The position numbers were made by a program, and so were the translations under genes. A DNA stretch of 64,000 nucleotides from Clostridium ljungdahlii DSM 13528. Lineage in GTDB: Bacteria; Bacillota; Clostridia; Clostridiales; Clostridiaceae. A model generated the notes under the pieces. That model did no database searches and had not been told where the DNA came from. It was given only the letters and a program-made list of their open reading frames with translations. Below are positions 46,212 to 55,317 of the stretch, piece after piece. Numbering within the stretch: the first letter of the stretch is position 1; each line of letters opens with the position of its first letter. The stretch is taken from NCBI RefSeq assembly GCF_000143685.1, contig NC_014328.1, forward strand, positions 3,224,001 through 3,288,000, read 5' to 3'.

Positions 46212-47287
46212 TACTCAACCACTATAATATCTTTGCTGTATTTATTTAAAACTTCACAGCCATCTTCCGTAACAAGTACTAAATCCTCTATTCTAACTCC
46301 TATCTCACCTGGTATGTAGATACCCGGTTCAATTGAAAATATCATACCAGGTTGTACCTTATCGCTATTTGCAGAAGAAACATCACCTAAATCATGACAT
46401 TCTATTCCTATAGAGTGCCCCGTTCTATGTGTAAAGTACTTACCATAACCTTTCCCATCTATATAATCTCTTGCAGCTTTATCTATATCGCAAAATCTTA
46501 CCCCAGGTTTAACTGCTTCAATTCCCCTTTTATTAGCTTCTAAAACTATATTATATACATTCTTACTATTTTCAGGAACATATTTATAAAATACAGTTCT
46601 CGTCATGTCAGAACAATAGGAATCTTTAACACATCCAATGTCTATAGTTACAGCTTCTCCTTCTTTAAGTATAGAATTATCTGTCTCATGATGAGGGTCA
46701 GCTGCATTTATTCCATAAGCCACAATAGGATCAAAAGAAAAACCTTCTGCTCCTAAACTTTCATATATATTTTCTAAAGCTTTTCCCATCTTCTTTTCCG
46801 TATAACCTTCAGGAATCAGTTTTATTAACTTGTCTATAGCCTCATCATTAAGCCTGGATGCTTCTCTCATTAAACTTCTTTCATCATTATCTTTACACAT
46901 TCTTATTCTATCAATTATTTCAGAACCATTTACAAAATTGCTGCTAGCTTTCAATTCCATTAATCTCAAAAGAAATCTGGCCGGCCAATTCTTGTCTATA
47001 CCTATAGGTGAATTTTTGTCCGTATATTTTGAGATTATTTCCACAGCATCATCTGTATCCTTATACCAAATTTTCTCTACCCCTATATCTTCTTCTAAAG
47101 TAAATAACTCATTTATAAACAGCTTCTTATCCCCATTTATATTTAAATAAAGTACAAGTAATCTTTCCCCTGGATGTATCCACTTTCCAGTTAAATAAAA
47201 TATGGATGCTGGATCTGATACAATAAGCTGCGGTACATTTTGAGATTTCATTTTTCCCAATACTTTGTTTAGTCTATTTACTTTCAT
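46211..47287 (-). CDS. Xaa-Pro aminopeptidase / M24 family peptidase
   Basis: 358 residues. The N-terminal creatinase-like domain covers about 1-125, and the pita-bread domain holds the metal ligands (VTIDIGCVKDSYCSDMTRT, RTGHSIGIECHD, SIEPGIYIPGEIGVRIEDL). It removes N-terminal residues before proline using two metal ions. The stop codon touches repeat copy G. GGGGATG precedes the ATG. Confidence 0.9.
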   Translation of the reverse strand: MKVNRLNKVLGKMKSQNVPQLIVSDPASIFYLTGKWIHPGERLLVLYLNINGDKKLFINELFTLEEDIGVEKIWYKDTDDAVEIISKYTDKNSPIGIDKNWPARFLLRLMELKASSNFVNGSEIIDRIRMCKDNDERSLMREASRLNDEAIDKLIKLIPEGYTEKKMGKALENIYESLGAEGFSFDPIVAYGINAADPHHETDNSILKEGEAVTIDIGCVKDSYCSDMTRTVFYKYVPENSKNVYNIVLEANKRGIEAVKPGVRFCDIDKAARDYIDGKGYGKYFTHRTGHSIGIECHDLGDVSSANSDKVQPGMIFSIEPGIYIPGEIGVRIEDLVLVTEDGCEVLNKYSKDIIVVE

Positions 47288-47379
47288 GTCAATTTCATCC
47301 CCTATATTTTTAATTATAATTATATGTCCTATATAATTATAGATTTCTTTTATTCTAAAAACAACAAAAATACATCTAT

Positions 47380-47958
47380 TTAACTATACTGTACTATATT
47401 TGAATTAACTATTATTTTAGCTATTTCATTATGAATCTCTTTTGACACATGTATTCCATCATCTAAGAAATGTTCTTTCATTTTCCCATTTTCAGCTAAA
47501 ATAGTTCCTACATCTATAACTTCAATATTTTTCTTTTTGCCATATTCAACTAACAGTTCCCGCAATTTGCCTAAATAGTCATTAACCTCTTTATAATCCC
47601 TATCTTTAAACCATGTCTTTTCTACAATATCATCTTTAACCGGCAGTGGTGTTAAAATTATAGGAACAAATTTATTTTTTTCACATATCTCAACCATCAT
47701 ATCTATGTTTTTTAAAATATCATTAATACTTGTCTTTAAAAATACATCATTTGTTCCCCCCATAATTAGAACTTTCGATGGTTTAAACTCAACAACATCT
47801 TTTTCAAATCTTTCTTTCATTTCGCCTGTTGTATTACCTGGTATACCTTTATTAATAATGTTTTCTTTTATTTCCTTAGATAACACACTAACCCAACTCT
47901 CTGTTTTACGAACTCTAAAACCAAAAGTTATGCTGTCTCCAATACATACAATACTCAT
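47380..47958 (-). CDS. SGNH/GDSL hydrolase
   Basis: 192 residues. Block I is VCIGDSITFGF, the Gly block KGIPGNT, block III GGTNDVF and the final DDGIHVS (Asp-x-x-His). Probably a cytoplasmic esterase or lysophospholipase of the TesA type; no signal peptide. It lies 18 bases after trmB on the same strand. Confidence 0.88.
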   Translation of the reverse strand: MSIVCIGDSITFGFRVRKTESWVSVLSKEIKENIINKGIPGNTTGEMKERFEKDVVEFKPSKVLIMGGTNDVFLKTSINDILKNIDMMVEICEKNKFVPIILTPLPVKDDIVEKTWFKDRDYKEVNDYLGKLRELLVEYGKKKNIEVIDVGTILAENGKMKEHFLDDGIHVSKEIHNEIAKIIVNSNIVQYS

Positions 47959-47976
47959 TTTATTTTCCCCTTCCTC

Positions 47977-48612
47977 TTACAACATTTTTGCTATTAAAAA
48001 CATAGTTTTCATTCCAAGGGAAGTGAATTTTTCCTCATATTCTGTAACTACATTTTCAGCAAAATCACTACTGTGAAGATCATAAGTAAGGTACTTTATC
48101 TCAAAATCATTTTCCTTGAAATATTCCTGAGATTCTTCAAAAAGTTCCCTGTCATCTGTTTTAAACCATATTTCACTACCTAGTTTTAAAAACTTTCTAT
48201 ACCTGTTTAGAAATACAGTATGGGTAAGTCTTCTTTTCTTTTGTCTTCTCTTAGGCCATGGATTACAAAAATTTATATATATCCTGCTTATCTCGTCTTT
48301 ATCAAAAACTTCCTCAATTTGAGCTATGTTCATAGGCATTATCCTGGCATTTGTAACCTCAGCTTCTTGAAGCTTTTTAAGTGCATATATTAAAACTTCA
48401 TCTTTTAAATCAATACCTATATAATTTATATTAGTATTGTTTAACGCCTGAGTATACAAGAATTTTCCCCTTCCGCAGCCTAACTCCAAATATATATCAT
48501 TCTGATTTTTAAACTCTTCTTTCCATTTTCCCTTATACTTTTGTGGTTCTGTTATAGTTAAAGAACTAGCCTCCATTTCAGGTCTAGCCCACCATTTTTT
48601 TCTAAGTCTCAT
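47977..48612 (-). CDS. trmB: tRNA (guanine-N7-)-methyltransferase
   Basis: 211 residues, full length. Characteristic sequences are [12 protein letters not shown] at the start, [10 protein letters not shown] for SAM binding, [18 protein letters not shown] for tRNA/catalysis, and [13 protein letters not shown]. It methylates G46 in the variable loop of tRNA. Confidence 0.95.
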   Translation of the reverse strand: MRLRKKWWARPEMEASSLTITEPQKYKGKWKEEFKNQNDIYLELGCGRGKFLYTQALNNTNINYIGIDLKDEVLIYALKKLQEAEVTNARIMPMNIAQIEEVFDKDEISRIYINFCNPWPKRRQKKRRLTHTVFLNRYRKFLKLGSEIWFKTDDRELFEESQEYFKENDFEIKYLTYDLHSSDFAENVVTEYEEKFTSLGMKTMFLIAKML

Positions 48613-48779
48613 ATTCTAAATTCCTTTCCAAATTTTTAATCACAAAATAAATTATCTATTTAAATTACAAAACTGTCAATGCTATTATATAAATATTGTT
48701 TTCTATACATTATTAAAGTTTTTTCTACAATATACGATAATAATAAGTAAAATATTATACTATTCAGGTTGTGAAAATT

Positions 48780-49928
48780 ATGGATTACTTTATAGAAGAA
48801 CTAAAAAACAAAAAGATAATTAACACTGATGATATAAAAACAATGCAAGAATACATTAATAAAAAATATTTTAAGATTCCATCCAGCGAAAAGGCAAAAA
48901 TGCTTTCCAACACCATACACCATATTTTAGATACAAATCTAAAGGAACTACCAGAAAATTATAGACAAACTGTAAAAATAAACACTTTAAAAAATACCTT
49001 TTCTAAAAATAAAGCCTCAATTTTCATGTATGATATATTTCTCTGCTGTATTAAAATCGAACCTTTAAAGAAAAATTTTACAAAAGAAATTACCCGCTGG
49101 ATAAATGCAAATATAGAAAGTTCAGTTGAAGAAAAAGATTTAAACAACTATTTAGGGATAACAAATCCAAAAATGAATCCTGTTACAGATGAAAACCTAA
49201 ACAACAAAATAACTGAGCCTGTTAGCCCCAATAGAACTATTGAAACTACAGCTGCTCCAGCTATACCTTTCAAGTTAAAATTTAATAAAAAACTTTTAAT
49301 ATTTTCCTCAATTATATTTTTTGTTTTAATTTCTCAGGTATTAGGACAAGTTTTTTTTCAAAAAAGCCTATTTAAAATTCCTTTTTATATAGCCAGTACT
49401 TCTGAAAGTGGGAATAGCTATTTAAAAGATCTGGTTGACCAAGTAACTCTAAAAAATGCTAAAAAGAATTTTCCGAATGTATATCTTCCTGAATATTTAA
49501 AATATCAAACAATAGATGAAGATAAATTGAAATCCTACTTAAGCAGCCGCAATTCGCTCCTAGGCAAAGATCCATATTTTTCTACTATAATGAGTACTGC
49601 AAGAGAGTTTAATTTAAATCCAATTTTATTATTTGCTATAACAGGACAAGAACAGGACTTCGTACCTGTAAATACTCCAAGTGCCTCTAAAATAGCTAAC
49701 AACCCTTTTAACGTATATCACAGTTGGCAGGAATATAATACTGATATAAAAGATTCTTCAAGAATAGCTGCACGAACTATTATAAATCTATCGGAAAACA
49801 TGCCAAAGGAAAACAACCCTTTTATGTGGATAGGCAAAGAATATGCAGAAGATTCAAATTGGGGAAATGGAGTCCAAGCCATATTTGAAGAAATAAACAA
49901 TTACTTTGCACTTCACAGCAAAAAATAA
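48780..49928 (+). CDS. Membrane-anchored glucosaminidase-like protein
   Basis: About 382 residues. The N-terminal 115 resemble DUF1836-like helices (helical, cytosolic), followed by a linker, one membrane helix (LLIFSSIIFFVLISQVLG) and an outer C-terminal domain. That domain (LLFAITGQEQDFVPVN, ANNPFNVYHSWQEY) has the look of a glucosaminidase/lysozyme-like domain with Glu near the start. It may trim peptidoglycan or be a sensory relative of such enzymes. GTG at 48771 is an alternative start; neither has a strong SD. Confidence 0.6.
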   Translation: MDYFIEELKNKKIINTDDIKTMQEYINKKYFKIPSSEKAKMLSNTIHHILDTNLKELPENYRQTVKINTLKNTFSKNKASIFMYDIFLCCIKIEPLKKNFTKEITRWINANIESSVEEKDLNNYLGITNPKMNPVTDENLNNKITEPVSPNRTIETTAAPAIPFKLKFNKKLLIFSSIIFFVLISQVLGQVFFQKSLFKIPFYIASTSESGNSYLKDLVDQVTLKNAKKNFPNVYLPEYLKYQTIDEDKLKSYLSSRNSLLGKDPYFSTIMSTAREFNLNPILLFAITGQEQDFVPVNTPSASKIANNPFNVYHSWQEYNTDIKDSSRIAARTIINLSENMPKENNPFMWIGKEYAEDSNWGNGVQAIFEEINNYFALHSKK

Positions 49929-49930
49929 TA

Positions 49931-49968
49931 GGAAGATTGTAAATAAAAAACAATTTTACAATCTTCCT
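49931..49968 (+). terminator. Terminator
   Basis: GGAAGATTGTAAA and TTTTACAATCTTCC form a 13-bp stem with a loop of about 10 bases just after the stop codon. Confidence 0.75.
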
Positions 49969-49971
49969 CTG

Positions 49972-50208
49972 TTTATCCGATGACTACTCGCTATAATACT
50001 CCCACGCACACAGCGAAAGCGACTATCACCAAATCAAAGATTTGGGATATCTGCTTTTCTTCAAGTTGGAGTAAAGAACGACTATGTCCCTGGATAACGA
50101 TTTTCTCCTAAAGGATAACGCCTTCTAAGTGCTGAAGCACTAAGAATCCTGTTAATAAGCATCAGGTGGAGTTAAAACTCCATCTGATGCCAAGAACTCT
50201 GTTTATCT
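49972..50208 (-). repeat. Structured intergenic repeat, copy H (long form with extended inner hairpin)
   Basis: On the minus strand it begins ATAAACAGAGTTCTTGG overlapping the TAA stop of the M50 protease gene. It has the extra TTCTTAGTGCTTCAGCAC module of copies A and E and the extended inner hairpin of copy A (TTGAAGAAAAGCAGATATCCC and beyond). The sequence ATAAACAGAG is present at both ends, so a target duplication is possible. Confidence 0.88.
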
Positions 50209-50847
50209 GATTATACTATTGGCAATGGCCATAAGTTTAGAGTATATGGCCATTGACGGAATACCTACTACATAGTTTGCAATTGGTGTAGCTACAAATA
50301 TAAGAAGTATAATAAGCTGATACCTATATAAAGTATCTGATATATTATAGTAAAAGGAAGGAAACAAATCCCTTAGTATATGAAATCCATCTAATCCAGG
50401 TATAGGTATTAAATTGAACACAAACAACATACAATTTATATTTACTACATACAATACAATTTTAACTACTATATTTGAAACTAAATTATAATTACTAGAT
50501 GAAAAGATAAATTTATATAAAAACACTGTCAAGAGTGCAGCTAAAAATGCTGTTATTAAATTAGCCAAAGGACCTGCCGCAGAAACTTTTAAATCATCTT
50601 TATTTCTATTTTTAAAGGCATTTGGATTGATCTCAACAGGCTTTGCCCATCCAAACCCTACAAGTAATATCATTATAAAACCTATAATATCTATATGTGC
50701 AAATGGATTTAAAGTAAGTCTTCCTTGAAATTTAGCTGTTTTATCTCCTAATCTATCTGCCACAAAGGCGTGAGCAAATTCATGGAATGTAAGCCCTATA
50801 AGTATTCCTGGTATAATAAGTATCTTATCCAATATCATTTCATTCAA
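50203..50847 (-). CDS. Site-2 protease family (M50) zinc metalloprotease
   Basis: 214 residues, five or six membrane helices. The zinc site HEFAH is at H22-H26, with the third ligand in LIPIPGLDGFH. It is of the small rhomboid-like YwhC/YdgP type, which cleaves within membranes; substrate unknown. The start appears to be TTG at 50847 with GAGGGG upstream. The stop codon lies in repeat copy H. Probably cotranscribed with the beta-propeller protein gene. Confidence 0.88.
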   Translation of the reverse strand: MNEMILDKILIIPGILIGLTFHEFAHAFVADRLGDKTAKFQGRLTLNPFAHIDIIGFIMILLVGFGWAKPVEINPNAFKNRNKDDLKVSAAGPLANLITAFLAALLTVFLYKFIFSSSNYNLVSNIVVKIVLYVVNINCMLFVFNLIPIPGLDGFHILRDLFPSFYYNISDTLYRYQLIILLIFVATPIANYVVGIPSMAIYSKLMAIANSIIR

Positions 50848-50869
50848 ATAATTTCATCCCCTCATTTTA

Positions 50870-51895
50870 CTAATTTAACGTTACTTTTTGTAACTTTCCA
50901 TCATTTATCGATGCAATTCCGCCTTCATATATTTGTACAAAATTTCCTTTATATACATACTGCTTTCCACTTGTAATTTCCGTAACAATTCCTTTTAAAT
51001 TGTCATTTATATATATTTTGCCCGATGGCATGACAAACACGTCATCCTTATTCACAGATTGGCCCAAATTTATGTTTTGATAATTACTTCCGCTGTCATT
51101 TATAGTTCCACAGTAGATATTTGATATTTTATTGTCCTTTTCATCACCTATGTATATTTTATCATTTTCATCTACTCCTACCCAAACAGGATTTTCTACC
51201 CCATTTATCATAAGTGACCTATCATCACCTGTAACATATATCTTACCATATACTTTATCTTCATATATAAGTTTATCATCTAAAGATAATATTCCCATAT
51301 TACCTACCATATAAGATCTTGTAGTTACTTTTTGTATTTCATTCATTATATCAATTCTATATATATTTGTCCTTTCCCCACTGCTTTCCATCTTAACGTA
51401 TATAACATTGGTATAAGGAGATTCTTCTATATCATCAATTTTAGCTTTTTCATATGTCGAATCCAATGATTTTATGTTTTCTTTTATATCTTTACCAGCT
51501 TCATAATATGATAATTCAAATTTTGAACCGTCATCAGAACTTTCTTTTTCTGCTATAAGTATTCTATCCCTATCGTTTTGCCATTTATAAAAAGATACCT
51601 TGACTCCATCCCTAAATTCTATATTTTTTTCATTTCCATTCTTTGTATCCACCACTTTCAAAACATTTGATTCACAATATGCCAGATACCTACCATCAAA
51701 GGAAACACTAATATTATTAGCATCTTCTGGTACCTTTATAACAACATCTGCTTTTTTTGGCTCGCTCTTTACAATTTTTTTTGTTTTTATCTCTGTTTGA
51801 GAGGATAAAAAATAATTATTTATATAAAACAATCCTGCAAACTGTACTACAAGAGATATAATTATCCAAATAGTAATTTTCTTAAAAATTTTCAT
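50870..51895 (-). CDS. Membrane-anchored beta-propeller-like protein
   Basis: 341 residues. An N-terminal membrane helix (IWIIISLVVQFAGLFYI) is followed by an extracytoplasmic region with repeated blade-like strands (ISVSFDGRYLAYCESNVLKVVD, KVSFYKWQNDRDRILIAE). It looks like a six- to seven-bladed WD40/TolB-like propeller, with no catalytic motif. Transcribed with the phosphodiester glycosidase gene upstream (35 bases) and the M50 gene downstream (22 bases). Envelope-associated, function unknown. Confidence 0.6.
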   Translation of the reverse strand: MKIFKKITIWIIISLVVQFAGLFYINNYFLSSQTEIKTKKIVKSEPKKADVVIKVPEDANNISVSFDGRYLAYCESNVLKVVDTKNGNEKNIEFRDGVKVSFYKWQNDRDRILIAEKESSDDGSKFELSYYEAGKDIKENIKSLDSTYEKAKIDDIEESPYTNVIYVKMESSGERTNIYRIDIMNEIQKVTTRSYMVGNMGILSLDDKLIYEDKVYGKIYVTGDDRSLMINGVENPVWVGVDENDKIYIGDEKDNKISNIYCGTINDSGSNYQNINLGQSVNKDDVFVMPSGKIYINDNLKGIVTEITSGKQYVYKGNFVQIYEGGIASINDGKLQKVTLN

Positions 51896-51930
51896 TCGTT
51901 ACTCCCCTTTAATAATTATCTTATAACCTT

Positions 51931-52941
51931 CTATGGTTTTACGTAAATAGCTGATGGCACTGATCTCTCACCTAAGGGATCACAAGTGTTGTTTATTACA
52001 TCTCCCTCATAGTACATAGTTGAAGAAGACCCTCCATCTAAATTTGTAGCATTTACTGCGCCATATTGAAGCATTATATTTTGAACATCCTTCAAGGAAG
52101 CACCAATACTTTTAGCTTGTCGTCCGTCTATAACTAGCAATAAAATAGCACCATCTGACCTTTGTCCTATCGCAGTTCTAGGAGCTATTCCCCAGCCACC
52201 ATCACCGGATATCATTCCTTCTCCACCCACTACTAAGGCAGGCTCAAAAGATATGGCTTCTGTAACATTTCTCTCTTTCAGTTCATTTAAGCTGTGATGT
52301 CCTACTATAAGCTCTCCTTTATTTGTAAGTGCCATTACACTTTTTGATTTATCATCAGGATCAGTTATATCATTAGCAACAATCTGGCCATCACTCATAA
52401 GTATACCTGTAGGTTTCCCTCCTGTACCCGTCCACTTATTGTCACTATCACTAGAAGAACTGTCTGTAAAAGCTCCTCCATTTATAGCAGCTACAGCATT
52501 ATGATCTTTTGCTATTTGACTTGTAAGTTCTCCAGCTACCCCTAATTTTTTACTGTATCCTACTTTAACTCTAGTAGGATCGTGTATTATAAGCATATAA
52601 CCTTTAAATTTTCTTCCATCACTTATTTCTTCTCTTTCTATACTACTATCATGCTTATTTTCAAATTTTAAAGGTGAATTATCTTTTTCTATATTTTTAG
52701 GTTTGTCTTCACTTAGTATTTTTTGTATTTCACTATCTGATAAAAATATTTTTGCTATGTACTGATGACTTAAAGTAGTCATGGCTGCGCCTACTACTGT
52801 TTTCTTTACATTTTCAAAAGGACCGTAAAATACTAAAAATGGAGCAGTCATTCCAGTAAATATAAACTCAAATAATATGAAATACAGTATGAGTTTCCAA
52901 ACTGGCCGTTTCTTTTTGCCTTCAATTTTCCCCTTCTTCAT
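51931..52941 (-). CDS. Phosphodiester glycosidase (NAGPA/DUF2233) family protein
   Basis: 336 residues. The start is ATG at 52941 after GGAAAGG; the in-frame start 51 bases upstream has no binding site. A membrane helix (LILYFILFEFIFTGMTAPFLVFYG) precedes the NAGPA domain with AINGGAFTD, GIAPRTAIGQ, LLVIDGRQAKS and the final NLDGGSSSTMYYEG. The family removes GlcNAc from phosphodiester linkages, and in bacteria acts on wall polymers or exopolysaccharide. First gene of a three-gene envelope run. Confidence 0.85.
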   Translation of the reverse strand: MKKGKIEGKKKRPVWKLILYFILFEFIFTGMTAPFLVFYGPFENVKKTVVGAAMTTLSHQYIAKIFLSDSEIQKILSEDKPKNIEKDNSPLKFENKHDSSIEREEISDGRKFKGYMLIIHDPTRVKVGYSKKLGVAGELTSQIAKDHNAVAAINGGAFTDSSSSDSDNKWTGTGGKPTGILMSDGQIVANDITDPDDKSKSVMALTNKGELIVGHHSLNELKERNVTEAISFEPALVVGGEGMISGDGGWGIAPRTAIGQRSDGAILLLVIDGRQAKSIGASLKDVQNIMLQYGAVNATNLDGGSSSTMYYEGDVINNTCDPLGERSVPSAIYVKP

Positions 52942-53050
52942 ACGTTGAAACCTTTCCTTTCTAAAAAAAATACATCCTTCAACATTGTACAATAAATGAT
53001 AAAATTTTTAAATAGAAATAATTATGAACATACTAAAAACTTTATATAAT

Positions 53051-53188
53051 ATAAACAGATTTCTAAGCATCAGATGGAGTTTTAAACTCCATTTGATGCT
53101 TAGAAATCGTTATCCAGGGACATAGCATAGCCGCTCTTTATCCCCACTTGGAGAAGTGGAAGTATTAGAGCGGGTAGTCATCGGATAA
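53051..53188 (+). repeat. Structured intergenic repeat, copy I (short form)
   Basis: ATAAACAGATTTCTAAGCATCAGATGGAG pairs back over 20 bp with CTCCATTTGATGCTTAGAAA, the most perfect 5' hairpin of the family. Then TTATCCAGGGACATAGC, the inner hairpin CCGCTCTTTATCCCCACTT/AAGTGGAAGTATTAGAGCGG, and CATCGGATAA. Antisense to the flanking leftward genes. Confidence 0.88.
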
Positions 53189-53206
53189 AGGACTAAATAA
53201 AAAAAT

Positions 53207-53250
53207 CACTCTGGTGTTCAGTATACAATCCATTATCTAACACCAAAGTG
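53207..53250 (-). terminator. Terminator after the PhoH gene
   Basis: CACTCTGGTGTT and AACACCAAAGTG pair with one mismatch around a 20-base loop; on the minus strand it is followed by ATTTTTTTATTTA. Confidence 0.65.
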
Positions 53251-53323
53251 CTCTTGTATAAAGTTTCAAATTATAAATAAGTTTTTCCAATTTTCGATCT
53301 ATTTTAAAAATTATATTTCCTAT

Positions 53324-54706
53324 TTACAGTCTCTTTGAGGCTTCATATGCAAGAGGAGACCTCTCACATTCATCATGTTTCAAAGTTATTTGATAACATA
53401 ACTTGCTTCCTTTCATCTTTTCTGAAGCATAACACAACCCATTCGATCTTGAATCTAAAAAAGCTTGATCTATTTGCTCTGGATCCCCTACTAAAAGTAG
53501 TTTTGTACCCGATCCAACTCTCGTTATAATTGCTTTTACCTGTTTTGGAGTTAGATTCTGGGCTTCGTCAATTACAAGCCAGTTTTTTACAATAGATCTT
53601 CCTCTTAAATAACCTACCGCCTCTGTAGTTATAATTCCCCTGTCAAATAATTCTCTTATTTTATCAGCTAATTCCTTTTCGTTTTTATATCTTTCTTTTT
53701 CATCGGAATCCACTAATATTTCTAGATTATCTAATATCGGTCTCATAAAAGGCGATATCTTTTCCTGTTCTGTACCTGGAAGAAATCCTATATCTTCATC
53801 CATGGTAACATTAGGTCTGCATACCAGCATCTTTCTATATTTTCCTTTATCTTCTTCCATTATACTATGGAGACCTACTGCCAGTGAAAATAAAGTTTTT
53901 GCCGTTCCTGCAGGACCTTTTATTATCACAATTGGAGCCTTTTCTGCATTTGTTAAAAGTGCCTCCAACATAAATTTCTGTCCCACATTTCTTGGAACTA
54001 TTCCAAGAGGTGTACTATCCTTAAAACAAAGTGAAACTATTTCTTTACCGTCAAATCTTCCAAGGGCAGTCTGTTTAGGATTACTTAAACAATGTATTAT
54101 AATAAACTCGTTTACATAAAGAGGTGGATCAAAGTATTCTGCATTGTCCTCATTATAACAAGTTATTTTATCAACTTTCATATATTTGTTACTATAAAAT
54201 TCTGTTATATCCTTTTCAGAAGCATATACATCTATCCTTCCTGTATACTGACTTTCATCTTCGGGAACAACTTTTTCATAGAAATCTTCTACCTCTATAT
54301 TTATTATATCAGCCTTAATTCTTTCAAATATGTCCTTTGTTATCAAACATACATTTTCACCACTTTCTTTAAGGCCTTTACACACCTGTATTATTCTGTT
54401 ATCCGGTTTGCTTTTGTCCCAAGCCGGGGGCATCTGTACATCATAGTGGTTCATTTCAACCCTTAACTTTCCACCACCTGGCAAGTCCACTCCTTGGTTA
54501 AGCTTACCGCTTTTCCTAAAGTCATCTATAAGCCTAGCTGCATACCTAGCATTGGCACCAAGATCATTTTTATTCTTTTTAAATCCATCTAGCTCTTCCA
54601 GTACTACTTCAGGTATAACCACATCTCCATCATCAAAAGTCAATATAGCCCCTGGTGAATACAAAATAACATTGGTGTCTAAAACATAAGTTTTTTTCAA
54701 AGCCAT
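53324..54706 (-). CDS. PhoH-family protein with N-terminal PIN domain (YlaK-like)
   Basis: 460 residues. A PIN nuclease-like domain at about 5-140 (YVLDTNVILYSPGAI, IPEVVLEELDGFKKN) is joined to a PhoH ATPase. The Walker A is GPAGTAKT at about 256-263; the usual glycine before Lys is Ala here. Walker B is LVIDEAQNLTP. A likely RNA-acting ATPase/nuclease of the PhoH2 type. GAGGAATGG start region with GGGGAGG. A short terminator follows. Confidence 0.85.
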   Translation of the reverse strand: MALKKTYVLDTNVILYSPGAILTFDDGDVVIPEVVLEELDGFKKNKNDLGANARYAARLIDDFRKSGKLNQGVDLPGGGKLRVEMNHYDVQMPPAWDKSKPDNRIIQVCKGLKESGENVCLITKDIFERIKADIINIEVEDFYEKVVPEDESQYTGRIDVYASEKDITEFYSNKYMKVDKITCYNEDNAEYFDPPLYVNEFIIIHCLSNPKQTALGRFDGKEIVSLCFKDSTPLGIVPRNVGQKFMLEALLTNAEKAPIVIIKGPAGTAKTLFSLAVGLHSIMEEDKGKYRKMLVCRPNVTMDEDIGFLPGTEQEKISPFMRPILDNLEILVDSDEKERYKNEKELADKIRELFDRGIITTEAVGYLRGRSIVKNWLVIDEAQNLTPKQVKAIITRVGSGTKLLLVGDPEQIDQAFLDSRSNGLCYASEKMKGSKLCYQITLKHDECERSPLAYEASKRL

Positions 54707-55072
54707 TCCTCCCCTCTACCATTATTATAATATATTCATTTAAATATATAAATGAATTAAATTTCATAAACTTTGAAAATATATTTTGAATTATTTGCAT
54801 AAAAGATAGGCACTAGTAATAACTAGTGCCTATTTTCCATAATATAATAATTGGGGATCAAAATATTATGCTATCTTTGTTTCATCGGTATATTGTTAAT
54901 ATTAACTATATTATGTGACAATATGGTGTCAAATATATTAAATATTTATTTACTTTTTTAATACTTTATGAATTAAAATGTTGTTAACTTAAGTATATGG
55001 AACAAAGTAACAAGTCAAAGACGCAAAATAAGCTAGCATACTGACTAGTTATTTTTTCAATATGTCTTGATT
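54707..55072. other. Gene-free interval with two hairpins
   Basis: No open frame is convincing. At 54796-54833 GATAGGCACTAGT pairs with ACTAGTGCCTAT; it lies in the leader of the PhoH gene. The rest is AT-rich (including GACAATATGGTGTCA near 54918, partly echoed in inverse at about 55603). A terminator-like hairpin for a rightward transcript lies at 55027-55057. No riboswitch was recognised. Confidence 0.4.
55027..55057 (+). terminator. Orphan rightward terminator
   Basis: AATAAGCTAG and CTAGTTATT pair with one bulge and are followed by six T on the + strand. No gene on the + strand lies upstream, so it may end a small RNA. Confidence 0.5.
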
Positions 55073-55080
55073 CTAATAAA

Positions 55081-55110
55081 AAATCTGTACCCTAATTTAG
55101 GTACAGATTT
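55081..55110. terminator. Terminator after the SASP gene
   Basis: AAATCTGTACC and GGTACAGATTT form an 11-bp stem with an eight-base loop and T-tracts on both strands, 13 bases beyond the SASP stop codon. Confidence 0.85.
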
Positions 55111-55122
55111 TTTATCATATAT

Positions 55123-55317
55123 TTACTTTAAATTCTGTTCATAAGCCTCAATCATTTTCTTAACCATATTTCCACCTACAGAGCCTGCTTCTCTTGAAGT
55201 TAAGTCTCCATTATAACCATTCTTTAAATTTACTCCAACTTCTTTAGCTGACTCCATTTTGAATTGATCTAATGCTGCTTTAGCTTGTGGAACTACTGGA
55301 TTATTACTGTTTGTCAT
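55123..55317 (-). CDS. Alpha/beta-type small acid-soluble spore protein
   Basis: 64 residues from ATG at 55317 (AAAGGAGTGAG before it). It contains the two conserved regions of alpha/beta SASPs: an N-terminal helix with ALDQFKMESAKEVGV and the GPR protease and DNA-binding segment (TSREAGSVGGNMVKKMIEAYEQ). It coats and protects spore DNA and is degraded at germination. Expected to be under sigma-G, though I could not confirm a promoter by eye. Confidence 0.93.
   Translation of the reverse strand: MTNSNNPVVPQAKAALDQFKMESAKEVGVNLKNGYNGDLTSREAGSVGGNMVKKMIEAYEQNLK

Noticed and set aside
1..53188. The dispersed repeats as a CRISPR array.
   Set aside because: Copies lie many kilobases apart, differ in length and orientation, and have no regular spacers or cas genes.
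9507..53188. Hammerhead or similar self-cleaving ribozyme in the repeats because of CTGATG in the first hairpin.
   Set aside because: The CTGATG is inside a perfect stem, and the rest of the ribozyme core (GAAA with the right junction) is absent.
54092..54466. Rightward frames within the PhoH gene.
   Set aside because: Tyr/Ile/Phe-rich antisense frames without start signals, in a gene whose leftward product is strongly conserved.
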